Shown here one piece after another: positions 1 through 5,455 of a DNA stretch of 7,915 nt. Under the pieces are notes generated by a model that did not search any database, had not been told where the DNA came from, and saw nothing but the letters and a program-made list of their open reading frames with translations. A program made the position numbers and the translations under genes. Within the stretch, counting starts at the first letter, position 1. Every line of letters starts with the position of its first letter. This stretch comes from Candidatus Mcinerneyibacteriota bacterium (GTDB taxonomy: Bacteria; AUK180; JAQVHJ01). The stretch covers positions 1 through 7,915 of the forward strand of contig DAOVMD010000128.1 in assembly GCA_030630935.1 (NCBI GenBank), given 5' to 3'.

Positions 1-229
1 GGCATGCTAAGCAGGCTCTGCATAGAGTACATTTATCCCGGTCAACCACAGGTAGCCGAAGTGAAAAATCGTCCTTTGCAAGTACTCTGGGCGAAATAAA
101 ACCTTTCAAATTCGGTGATTCAACATCTGTATCTTTTAAAATATTTCCAACCCGGGAAGCAAGAGCAAGGCAGGATGAAATCGTGGTTTTTCCCGTACCA
201 CCTTTTCCGCTAAGGACTGCTATTTTCAC
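1..229 (-). CDS. MinD/ParA-family ATPase with ferredoxin insert (third copy; 3' end outside window)
   Basis: Only the first 76 codons are present; the gene runs off the left edge. The N-terminus is a P-loop of the deviant Walker A type, SGKGGTGKTT at residues 7-16. It is followed by the usual second beta-strand, but with DTDVESPN where the two complete copies in this window have DCDVEAPN or DCDVDAPD. A cysteine cluster (C67, C70, C73, C76) begins where the ferredoxin insert starts in the other copies. Its spacing is CX2CX2CX2C, and the next codon begins with C, so it cannot encode Cys in the canonical CX3C place. I take the GTG at 229 as start because it puts the P-loop at the normal distance; no ATG is available nearby. 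It begins 21 bp after the Mrp-ORP stop, so it is probably cotranscribed. The role is presumably that of the other MinD-ferredoxin proteins, an ATPase partner in metal-cluster handling; this is inference. Confidence 0.85.
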   Translation of the reverse strand, partial: MKIAVLSGKGGTGKTTISSCLALASRVGNILKDTDVESPNLKGFISPRVLAKDDFSLRLPVVDRDKCTLCRACLAC

Positions 230-250
230 TATTAATAATAGCTCACTTTA

Positions 251-613
251 TTAATGATCACAAATATTCTCTCCGATCTCGAGATTCTCTCCAACATATC
301 TCTTCACAATCTCTTCAGGAGAATCTCCATCTACAACACCTGTAATGACTTCAATACCAAATTCTGTAAAGAGATTTTTTGCACGGCTGCCCATTCCACC
401 GGCAATGATAATATCTGTATTCTGTTTACTTAACCATTCAGGAATTACTCCGGGCGCATGCGACGGCGGGGCTAAAGGTTCTGTTGCTTTTATTTCTGTT
501 CCTTTAACTTCAAACATTGCAAACTTCTCACAATGACCAAAATGTTCACATAACTTCCCTGCAACTGTAGGGAGGGCAATTATCGTAACATTAGAATCTT
601 TTTTCTCTGTCAT
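251..613 (-). other. Possible internal translation start giving a free NifX/ORP-like domain
   Basis: Met303 of the Mrp-ORP fusion lies in the linker just before the C-terminal domain. Its ATG (611-613) is preceded by GAGG with an 8-nt spacer, which is normal Shine-Dalgarno geometry. Initiation here would yield a 120-residue free ORP-like protein, the form in which this domain is encoded separately in many anaerobes. The linker is Lys/Glu-rich, so a purine-rich stretch is expected by composition and the site may be accidental. Suggestive only. Confidence 0.3.
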
Positions 614-1519
614 AGTTTTTTCCTCTTTTTTATTTTTCTTAACTTCAGATTTTTTTGATTCGGTTTTGGTTGACTTTAATAGTCCTTCGACCTCATCTAA
701 AATTTTATTATATTCAATCAGGGTCTTGGAATCTTCTTTCTCATCAAATATCGAAATACCGGAATCACCCATCTCAACAATCTCAGGGTCAATCGGGATT
801 GCACCAAGAAAATTCAATGAAAATTCTTCTGCAACTTTCTTCCCGCCATGTTTCTTAAAGAGGTCGATCTCTTCGCCGCAATGAGGACATGTGAACCCGC
901 TCATGTTCTCTAAAATTCCAAGAATCGGCATTTTAACCTGTTTACAGAAATTAATAGATTTCTTAACATCAGCAAGTGAAACATACTGTGGAGTTGTAAC
1001 GATAAGTGCCTGGCATCCAGGTACTGTTTGAGCCACCGTAAGCGGTTCATCACCGGTTCCCGGAGGTGAATCAATAATTAAGTAATCCAACTTACCCCAG
1101 TTTACATCTGCAATAAACTGTCGAATTACACCTATCTTGATTGGGCCACGCCAGATTAATGCGGAATCGGGATCTTGTAAAAGAAATTGGATTGAGATAA
1201 CATTCAAGCTCTCCGAATATGAAATAGGGATTACCTGCTTTGATTTATCATCAATATCTACACGCTTCTTCTCAAGACCTAAAATATTTGTGATACTCGG
1301 TCCGTGAAGGTCAGTATCTAAAATCCCTACTTTATAACCACGTTTCGATAAACCAATCGCCAGGTTTGCAGCAGTTGTACTCTTGCCAACGCCACCTTTA
1401 CCGCTCATAACCATAATTTTATGTGTTATTTCATTTAGCTTATCTTCAATCTGTTTGTTTTGAAGCATCTGCTGAAATTGCTTCTTTTGTTCTGCTGATT
1501 GAGGCTTGTCTTCAGCCAT
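251..1519 (-). CDS. Mrp/NBP35-family iron-sulfur carrier ATPase fused to a C-terminal NifX/ORP-like domain (MrpORP type)
   Basis: This 422-residue protein has two domains. Residues about 33-275 are an Mrp/NBP35 P-loop ATPase: deviant Walker A SGKGGVGKST at 39-48, the IIDSPPGTGDE strand and switch at 148-158, and the family CPHC motif (C211, C214) after ENMSGF, which in Mrp proteins bridges a [4Fe-4S] cluster across a dimer. There is no NBP35-type N-terminal ferredoxin motif. Residues 283-310 are a Lys/Glu-rich linker. Residues 311-420 are a NifX/NifB-C-terminal (dinitrogenase Fe-Mo cofactor, MTH1175-type) fold with CEHFGHCEKF at 324-333 and SHAPG at 353-357, the group that includes the orange protein of Desulfovibrio. 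Such MrpORP fusions are known from sulfate reducers, where they are linked to iron-sulfur biogenesis. The start has AGGAGG five bases upstream, and the gene begins 11 bp after the DUF59 stop. It may also make a shorter product from an internal ATG at 613. Family is very likely; substrate unknown. Confidence 0.95.
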   Translation of the reverse strand: MAEDKPQSAEQKKQFQQMLQNKQIEDKLNEITHKIMVMSGKGGVGKSTTAANLAIGLSKRGYKVGILDTDLHGPSITNILGLEKKRVDIDDKSKQVIPISYSESLNVISIQFLLQDPDSALIWRGPIKIGVIRQFIADVNWGKLDYLIIDSPPGTGDEPLTVAQTVPGCQALIVTTPQYVSLADVKKSINFCKQVKMPILGILENMSGFTCPHCGEEIDLFKKHGGKKVAEEFSLNFLGAIPIDPEIVEMGDSGISIFDEKEDSKTLIEYNKILDEVEGLLKSTKTESKKSEVKKNKKEEKTMTEKKDSNVTIIALPTVAGKLCEHFGHCEKFAMFEVKGTEIKATEPLAPPSHAPGVIPEWLSKQNTDIIIAGGMGSRAKNLFTEFGIEVITGVVDGDSPEEIVKRYVGENLEIGENICDH

Positions 1520-1530
1520 TTAGTCCTCCT

Positions 1531-1812
1531 CTATTCTTTTAATAGTTTATTTAAATCATCTTGTTTTATAAAATTCTCAACTGTGATATCCACTTTCTTA
1601 ACTCCGTCCAAAAGCATTAACTTTTCCTTAATCTTAAATGTAAGTGAATATGCTAAGGGACAAAGAAATGATGATGGTCTGAAAACAAGTGAAACAACCT
1701 GACCTGATTCATTATACTCAATATCCTTCACTAATTTTAACGCAACAACATCTGTGTAGAGTTCAGGGTCAATTATCTTTTTTAATTCTTCTATTATCTT
1801 TTCTTTATCCAT
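1531..1812 (-). CDS. MIP18/DUF59-family protein (SufT-like, iron-sulfur assembly)
   Basis: This 93-residue protein is about the normal size for a single MIP18 (DUF59) domain. It has the family DPE motif at residues 15-17 (IIDPELYTDVVALKLV) and the PSSFLCPLA segment with the conserved cysteine, C51. Proteins of this family (SufT, the PaaD N-terminal domain, eukaryotic CIA2) help mature iron-sulfur proteins or insert metal centres, often next to Mrp/NBP35 ATPases, as here. In some bacteria the domain is fused to the N-terminus of Mrp; here the two are adjacent separate genes. The ATG overlaps the stop of the upstream MinD gene by 8 nt (ATGGATAA), so translation is probably coupled. It acts in the cytoplasm, most likely as partner or cluster donor for the Mrp-ORP protein, which is inferred from position and family. 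Confidence 0.88.
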   Translation of the reverse strand: MDKEKIIEELKKIIDPELYTDVVALKLVKDIEYNESGQVVSLVFRPSSFLCPLAYSLTFKIKEKLMLLDGVKKVDITVENFIKQDDLNKLLKE

Positions 1813-2674
1813 TTAATCCTTCCATTAAGTTATTATAAATTTGGATAATAATTTCCTTCAATTCTTCCGACCTGAATTCTGTTAGAACCTTACCTTCCGA
1901 GACTGCTTCATTTACAATCGGGTCAAAAGGTATCTTACCTAATAATGTAATAGAATTTTCTAAACAATATTTATCTATATCATTGGTCTTATCTAAGTTT
2001 AAATCAAATTTATTGATAATATAAAATATATTTATTCCGAAATGCTGAACCAGTTTCACGGTCCTTTCAAAATCGGAGATGCCGGAGACAGTAGGTTCAG
2101 TTACAATAATAACATGATCAACCCCGGTTATTGAAGAAATCACAGGACAACCGGTCCCGGGAGGTCCGTCTATAAGAACGAAATCCCTACCCTTCTCTTC
2201 AGAAATTAAAGTTGCCTGATGCCGCGTCATAGTGATTAACTTACCCGAGTTCTCCTGACCCGGAAATAGTTTAGCATGTATCATATCACCAAAGATTGAA
2301 TTGGAAATATACCACTCCCCCGCAACATTAAGCTGCATCACAATCGCATCCGCAGGACAGATCCTTGGACACAATGCACAGCCATCACATAAAACTTCAT
2401 CTACAAAATATTTCTCTCCTTTAAAGATTGCATCAAATCTGCAGATATCCTGGCACTTTCCACAATTTATACATTTCTCAGGGTCAATGATTGCATTCTT
2501 CCCACCAAGAAATTCTGTGGTGGTCTTGATTTCAGGTTTTAATAACAAATGTAAGTCAGGAGCATCAACATCACAATCAACAAAGACTGAGTTTTTAAAA
2601 AGGGATGCAAGTGCACCTGCAATGGTTGTCTTACCTGTGCCGCCTTTACCGCTAATTATCGCTACTTGTTTCAT
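1805..2674 (-). CDS. MinD/ParA-family ATPase with inserted 2[4Fe-4S] ferredoxin domain (copy 2)
   Basis: The 289-residue protein has the layout of the MinD-ferredoxin ATPases of anaerobes. A deviant Walker A (GKGGTGKTT, 9-17) and the DCDVDAPD strand (33-40) come first. A ferredoxin insert follows with two CX2CX2CX3C clusters: C68, C71, C74, C78 and C96, C99, C102, C106, the second ending in CP. The ATPase resumes with the LIDGPPGTGCPV switch (167-178) and the base-recognition region around NKFDLN (221-226). Related proteins flank the orange-protein genes of Desulfovibrio and take part in that complex; a role in cluster or cofactor transfer is inferred. The ATG overlaps the upstream gene's TGA by 4 nt (ATGA), so the two MinD proteins are likely made in step and may form a heterodimer. 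It overlaps the DUF59 start by 8 nt at its 3' end. Confidence 0.93.
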   Translation of the reverse strand: MKQVAIISGKGGTGKTTIAGALASLFKNSVFVDCDVDAPDLHLLLKPEIKTTTEFLGGKNAIIDPEKCINCGKCQDICRFDAIFKGEKYFVDEVLCDGCALCPRICPADAIVMQLNVAGEWYISNSIFGDMIHAKLFPGQENSGKLITMTRHQATLISEEKGRDFVLIDGPPGTGCPVISSITGVDHVIIVTEPTVSGISDFERTVKLVQHFGINIFYIINKFDLNLDKTNDIDKYCLENSITLLGKIPFDPIVNEAVSEGKVLTEFRSEELKEIIIQIYNNLMEGLNG

Positions 2675-3528
2675 AATTGTTCAATTCTATTTAAAATGTT
2701 ATCAAGTATATCTTTATATATTTTCTTATATGGTTCTTCTTTTAAGATAATATCACCTTTTGAATATAACTCGGCTATACGCTTCTCAAATGGAATGCGA
2801 CCGATAATTGCTATATCCTCTGATTTACAATATGCGTCTATGATTTTATCGTTTGCACCGCTCTTGTTTATTACAACTGAAAAGTCCTTCTTTAATACCC
2901 GTAATAAATCAACTGCAAGCTGTAAGTCATAAAGTCCGAAAGGAGTCGGTTCCGTTACAAGAAGACAAAAATCTGAACCTAAAACACTATGAACAACTGG
3001 ACAGGATGTGCCGGGTGAAGAATCAATGAGATTGAACATGTCCTTAACAATATGCTGCTTTACTTTTTTAATTACCGGAACTCCTAACATCTCTCCAACT
3101 TTTAAAAAACCGGAGTAAATTGTAAGAGTATCACGACTACCCTTTCTGATCTTACCTATGTTCTTGTCAATTTCAAAGATCGCATTTTCAGGACACATTT
3201 CAAAACATGCCCCGCAACTATGACATAACTCATCAAAGATCATATGCTTCTTCTTAGACTTCATAATTACAATTGCATTAAATTCACAGACTTCCTGGCA
3301 AATTCCGCAGTATGTACATTTATCCGAATCAATTCTGGGAATCTTAATGTCAACTTGTTCCGTACTCTCAGGCTTGGCTTGAATAAATAAATCCACATTG
3401 GGTGCCTCAACATCACAGTCAAGTAAGTTAACTTTTCCAAATCGATCCTTCGCTGCATATGCAAGATTCACCAATACAGTGGTCTTTCCAGTACCACCCT
3501 TACCGCTTAATATCGTCATCACACTCAT
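2671..3528 (-). CDS. MinD/ParA-family ATPase with inserted 2[4Fe-4S] ferredoxin domain (copy 1)
   Basis: A 285-residue paralogue of the next gene downstream with the same architecture. It has deviant Walker A SGKGGTGKTT (8-17), DCDVEAPN (37-44), then cysteines C71, C74, C77, C81 and C102, C105, C108, C112 for two [4Fe-4S] clusters. The ATPase resumes at NLIDSSPGTSCPV (166-178), with DSS where copy 2 has DGP, and NKSGAND at 221-227. Predicted soluble, ATP-hydrolysing and redox-active or cluster-carrying. It is the first gene of the tightly packed half of the locus and follows a 134-bp gap holding its own promoter and a leader hairpin. AAAGGAG lies about 13 nt before the ATG at 3528, rather long; the in-frame ATG at residue 4 is an alternative start, but the choice does not affect the P-loop. 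Confidence 0.93.
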   Translation of the reverse strand: MSVMTILSGKGGTGKTTVLVNLAYAAKDRFGKVNLLDCDVEAPNVDLFIQAKPESTEQVDIKIPRIDSDKCTYCGICQEVCEFNAIVIMKSKKKHMIFDELCHSCGACFEMCPENAIFEIDKNIGKIRKGSRDTLTIYSGFLKVGEMLGVPVIKKVKQHIVKDMFNLIDSSPGTSCPVVHSVLGSDFCLLVTEPTPFGLYDLQLAVDLLRVLKKDFSVVINKSGANDKIIDAYCKSEDIAIIGRIPFEKRIAELYSKGDIILKEEPYKKIYKDILDNILNRIEQL

Positions 3529-3582
3529 ATTAAAATTTTAACTCCTTTAATAATATATACTATTATGTATAATGTTTTTCGG

Positions 3583-3624
3583 CCTGCGAAGGGAAAGGGC
3601 GCCCTGAATCTTTCCCTTAACAGG
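3583..3624 (-). promoter_or_regulatory. Stable hairpin at the predicted 5' end of the MinD-Mrp mRNA
   Basis: Positions 3583-3624 fold into a long hairpin: 4 bp (CCTG/CAGG), a 2x2 internal loop, then 9 perfect bp (AAGGGAAAG/CTTTCCCTT) around a 12-nt loop that contains the palindrome core GGCGCC. It begins at or next to the transcription start predicted from the -10 box at 3632-3637. No U-run follows on either strand, so it is not a standard terminator. It may stabilise the mRNA 5' end or act as a cis-regulatory leader. The structure is read directly from the sequence; the role is inference. Confidence 0.55.
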
Positions 3625-3663
3625 AACTTGAATTATAACACTATTAAAGCGAAAATTCAAGTT
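3625..3663. promoter_or_regulatory. 10-bp inverted repeat framing the internal promoter (candidate operator)
   Basis: AACTTGAATT at 3625-3634 and its exact complement AATTCAAGTT at 3654-3663 are separated by 19 bp. The arms cover the start of the -10 and the -35 of the promoter. Their centres are 29 bp apart, close to three helical turns, so they lie on the same face of the DNA. That is the geometry of a two-site operator. On the plus strand the second arm is followed by T-rich sequence, but that is the Lys-rich 3' end of the DUF5320 gene and no plus-strand gene precedes it. Confidence 0.45.
3632..3660 (-). promoter_or_regulatory. Sigma70-type promoter for the MinD/DUF59/Mrp-ORP genes
   Basis: On the minus strand, a TTGAAT -35 (3655-3660) and a perfect TATAAT -10 (3632-3637) are separated by exactly 17 bp. 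Transcription would start near 3625, giving a leader of about 97 nt before the ATG at 3528. This would let the ATPase genes be transcribed independently of the DUF134 genes upstream. No sigma54 -24/-12 signature was seen, although the related Desulfovibrio orange-protein operons are sigma54-dependent. Confidence 0.6.
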
Positions 3664-4010
3664 TATTTTTTTTCTTTTTTCAACTCATCGAGTCTCTTCT
3701 TTAAATCGTCGATATTCTGTGCAAGCATATCGATCTGTGATTCGAGAAATTTCTTCTCATCTTCCGGGGTAGGCTGCGGGGGTTGGTAATTGTAATTATA
3801 TCCCGGGTCTACATAGTTTGGGGGTACATTCCAATAATTACCCTGGCGAAAACCACGGCCAAAACCTCTACCCATTCCACGACCACGACCATAGCCATAG
3901 CCATAACCTTGGTTATTGTATCCGGGAACCGGATATCCTGCGCAAAATCCTAAACCTCTACCTGTCATCGGACCCATTCCGTTTGGACCTGTTCTGTCTC
4001 CTCTTGGCAT
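3663..4010 (-). CDS. DUF5320 family protein, long form with C-terminal coiled coil
   Basis: A 115-residue protein. The N-terminus has the family signature: MPRGDRTGP, then GMGPMTGRGLGFCAGYP at residues 11-27, with one cysteine (C23). Residues 31-56 are a Gly/Tyr/Arg-rich stretch (GYGYGYGRGRGMGRGFGRG), 57-80 a Pro/Asn/Tyr-rich spacer, and 82-115 a charged helix likely to form a coiled coil. DUF5320 proteins commonly sit beside NifX-like and DUF134 genes in anaerobes; their function is unknown. I place the start at the ATG (4008-4010), which has AGGAGG 8 nt upstream. An in-frame GTG three codons earlier overlaps that Shine-Dalgarno site and is not credible. The gene is a tandem paralogue of the next one upstream. 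Confidence 0.85.
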   Translation of the reverse strand: MPRGDRTGPNGMGPMTGRGLGFCAGYPVPGYNNQGYGYGYGRGRGMGRGFGRGFRQGNYWNVPPNYVDPGYNYNYQPPQPTPEDEKKFLESQIDMLAQNIDDLKKRLDELKKEKK

Positions 4011-4043
4011 CTTTCTCACCTCCTTTTAGTAGTGAATTTTTTA

Positions 4044-4070
4044 TTTTAATATTAATAATTTCTCTTCTCT
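4044..4070. repeat. 27-bp spacer repeat, copy A (before the long DUF5320 gene)
   Basis: This 27-bp AT- and pyrimidine-rich stretch is identical to 4318-4344. Each copy lies a short distance upstream, in the direction of transcription, of a DUF5320 gene, 274 bp apart. It shows that the DUF5320 genes were duplicated as a block including their leader, or that the leader is kept by selection. Confidence 0.8.
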
Positions 4071-4285
4071 TAACGATAACCACGACCAAAACCACCGCCG
4101 CGATTTGAACCTCTACCCATTCCACGACCAAAACCACCGCCGCGATTAAAGCCTCTACCCATTCCACGACCATAACCATAACCTTGGTTACTATAGCCTG
4201 GAGCAGGATATCCCGCGCAAAATCCTAAACCTCTTCCTGTCATCGGACCCATTCCACCTGGTCCTGTTCCGTTTCCTCTTGGCAT
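4070..4285 (-). CDS. DUF5320 family protein, short form lacking the coiled coil
   Basis: A 71-residue paralogue of the downstream gene: the N-terminal 46 residues are nearly the same (MPRGNGTGP, GMGPMTGRGLGFCAGYP, C23, then GYGYGRGMGRGF). It then diverges into a Gly/Arg-rich tail built from a 14-residue repeat (GRGMGRGFNRGGGF, GRGMGRGSNRGGGF) and stops at GRGYR, without the Pro-rich spacer and coiled coil of the long form. The ATG at 4283-4285 has GGAGG 8 nt upstream; the GTG three codons earlier overlaps the ribosome site. The tail resembles RGG-type nucleic-acid-binding segments, but that is compositional only. Function unknown. Confidence 0.82.
   Translation of the reverse strand: MPRGNGTGPGGMGPMTGRGLGFCAGYPAPGYSNQGYGYGRGMGRGFNRGGGFGRGMGRGSNRGGGFGRGYR
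4079..4172. repeat. 42-bp minisatellite inside the short DUF5320 gene
   Basis: A 42-bp unit, whose copies start at 4110 and 4152, encodes the 14-residue Gly/Arg repeat; a partial third copy lies at about 4079-4109. Copies differ at only a few positions around the Phe/Ser-Asn codons, consistent with recent expansion by slippage or unequal recombination. Confidence 0.7.
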
Positions 4286-4317
4286 CTTTCTCACCTCCCT
4301 TTATTATTTAGTTCATG

Positions 4318-4344
4318 TTTTAATATTAATAATTTCTCTTCTCT
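4318..4344. repeat. 27-bp spacer repeat, copy B (before the short DUF5320 gene)
   Basis: Identical to 4044-4070. It lies between the ferredoxin stop (4373) and the short DUF5320 start (4285). The bases between it and the ferredoxin stop are not shared with the other spacer. Confidence 0.8.
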
Positions 4345-4372
4345 CTTACCATTCTTATCTCCAAAATTATTT

Positions 4373-4843
4373 TTAACCTCTTTTTCCACGGCCCTTTCCT
4401 TGATTACCGGATTTTTTGTTAATTCCCGGACCTCGACCTCGACCTTTTCCTTTACCAATAAATTGACCTTTGCCTTGACCTTTGCCGAAACCCTGACCCT
4501 GACCCTTGCCAATAAATTGGCCTTGGCCCATACCTTTCCCTAAACCTTGACCAGTACCCTGACCCTGACCAATACCTTGGCTTTGACCTTGACCTTTCCC
4601 CAATCCTTGACCAGTTCCTTGGCTTTGTCCAATAAATTGGCTTTCATTAGAAGGATTCACTGTAATTGAATCAAAATCCAATGCACCTAACGGACATGAA
4701 GCAATACAATCTCCACAGCCGCTGCATAAATCTTCATTAATATGCGCAATGCTGTCAATCGTAATTGCTGCAAATCGACAGGAATCAATGCATACTCCAC
4801 AGCCGTTACAAGTTTCTTCATTAACCTTTACAATTTCTTTCAT
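4373..4843 (-). CDS. 2[4Fe-4S] ferredoxin with long Gly/Gln/Lys-rich C-terminal tail
   Basis: A 156-residue protein. Residues 1-62 are a bacterial-type ferredoxin with two CX2CX2CX3C clusters: C12, C15, C18, C22 and C40, C43, C46, C50. The second ends in the usual Cys-Pro; the first ends in Cys-Arg, which is unusual. Residues about 67-156 are low-complexity repeats of Gly-Gln, Gly-Lys and finally Gly-Arg, with QFIG recurring three times. A typical ferredoxin of this kind is only about 55-65 residues, so more than half the protein is tail. The start at 4843 is set by AAAGGAGAT just upstream; an in-frame extension to 4951 would lie inside DUF134 and lacks such a site. The gene begins 13 bp after the DUF134 stop, so they are cotranscribed. 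It could supply electrons or clusters to the ATPases downstream (inference). The tail's role is unknown. Confidence 0.88.
   Translation of the reverse strand: MKEIVKVNEETCNGCGVCIDSCRFAAITIDSIAHINEDLCSGCGDCIASCPLGALDFDSITVNPSNESQFIGQSQGTGQGLGKGQGQSQGIGQGQGTGQGLGKGMGQGQFIGKGQGQGFGKGQGKGQFIGKGKGRGRGPGINKKSGNQGKGRGKRG
4440..4650. repeat. Short tandem repeats coding for the ferredoxin tail
   Basis: A run of degenerate 6- to 12-bp repeats with CCTTGACC, CCCTGACC and CCAATAAATTG(G/A)C cores. The last occurs three times and encodes the QFIG(Q/K) motif. Such sequence is prone to length change by slippage, so tail length probably varies between strains. Confidence 0.65.
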
Positions 4844-4856
4844 TTTTAATCTCCTT

Positions 4857-5360
4857 TTATCTGTTTCCGCGTGCCGGACCACGACCCCGACCCTGACCCC
4901 GGTTTTGAGACCGACCACGACCGCGACCTTGGCAACATTGACCATGACCAAATTGCTCTGCGAGATTTTGAAGTTTTCCGCTGCCGCATTTCGGACATCG
5001 AATTAATACAGCGGCATTAATATCCTGCTCTATAATAAGTCCGCAATTCAAACAACGAATTCGATTCCCCATAAAATGGACAACACCTCCTTCAATCTGA
5101 AGAGACTTACCATTAATAAGAAAATCTGTAATTTTAAACCTTGCCTTCTCAACCAACCTTGTAAAGGTCGGTCGTGATATCCCCATTAATTCAGATGCAT
5201 CCGCCTGATCTAAACCCTTATAATCCGCGAGACGTAGTGCCTCGTATTCATCTAATGATAATATTACCGGCTCCAATTTTACGATAGGTACTTGAACCGG
5301 CTTGAAACTATTAAACCGCGGGGGTGACCCCACATTCCGATTCTTTTTAGGTCTCGTCAT
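4857..5360 (-). CDS. DUF134 family helix-turn-helix protein with zinc-ribbon and RG-rich tail; likely local regulator
   Basis: A 167-residue protein. Residues 1-24 are the basic DUF134 start (MTRPKKNRNV, then PPRFNSFKPVQVP). Residues about 34-80 hold the conserved LSLDEYEALRLADYKGLDQ and a helix-turn-helix (DASELMGISRPTFTRLVEKA) typical of this family of predicted DNA-binding proteins. Two CX2C pairs follow, C103/C106 and C122/C125, a plausible zinc ribbon. The last 30 residues are Gly/Arg-rich (QGRGRGRSQNRGQGRGRG) with a Cys-Cys pair at 142-143. It is the first gene after the strong promoter at 5406-5434, and a perfect palindrome overlies its transcription start, so autoregulation is a reasonable inference. 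GGAGA lies 8-9 nt before the ATG. The usual DUF134 protein is of similar or shorter length; the RG tail looks like a lineage addition. Confidence 0.9.
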   Translation of the reverse strand: MTRPKKNRNVGSPPRFNSFKPVQVPIVKLEPVILSLDEYEALRLADYKGLDQADASELMGISRPTFTRLVEKARFKITDFLINGKSLQIEGGVVHFMGNRIRCLNCGLIIEQDINAAVLIRCPKCGSGKLQNLAEQFGHGQCCQGRGRGRSQNRGQGRGRGPARGNR

Positions 5361-5385
5361 CTATTCAGTCTCCAATTTCAGAGTT

Positions 5386-5401
5386 ATGAACATATGTTCA
5401 T
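5386..5401. promoter_or_regulatory. Perfect 16-bp palindrome (candidate operator) at the DUF134 transcription start
   Basis: ATGAACATATGTTCAT is its own exact complement. It lies 4 bp downstream of the -10 box and covers the predicted +1, a classical repressor position. The DUF134 protein is the obvious candidate binder, though no binding site for this family is known to me. No second full copy occurs in the window; only an isolated half (GTTCAT, near 4311) was seen. Confidence 0.6.
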
Positions 5402-5405
5402 TATA

Positions 5406-5434
5406 AGTATAACATAAATAATCGAATTTGTCAA
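5406..5434 (-). promoter_or_regulatory. Strong sigma70-type promoter of the DUF134 gene set
   Basis: On the minus strand, TTGACA (5429-5434) and TATACT (5406-5411) are separated by exactly 17 bp. Transcription would begin near 5399, leaving a leader of about 40 nt before the ATG at 5360. It is the only promoter-like site this good upstream of the locus and probably drives DUF134, the ferredoxin and both DUF5320 genes. Confidence 0.75.
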
Positions 5435-5455
5435 GGTCTAAATAAGAAAAGTTTA

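Noticed and set aside
2301-2750. 149-codon plus-strand open frame opposite the MinD genes (and similar plus-strand frames across 345-4108)
   Set aside because: They are antisense shadows of well-supported minus-strand genes with no ribosome sites and no recognisable domains.
4286-4294. GTG start three codons upstream of the short DUF5320 ATG (and the same at 4011-4019 for the long one)
   Set aside because: The GTG is part of the GGAGGTGAG Shine-Dalgarno region; the ATG 8 nt downstream fits both spacing and the family's MPRG start.
4311-4316. GTTCAT half-site of the DUF134 palindrome upstream of the short DUF5320 gene
   Set aside because: Only six bases match and there is no partner half; chance is sufficient.
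4844-4951. In-frame N-terminal extension of the ferredoxin by 36 residues
   Set aside because: It would overlap the DUF134 3' end, reads as a shadow of that Gly/Arg tail, and lacks a ribosome site, whereas the ATG at 4843 has AAAGGAGAT at good spacing.
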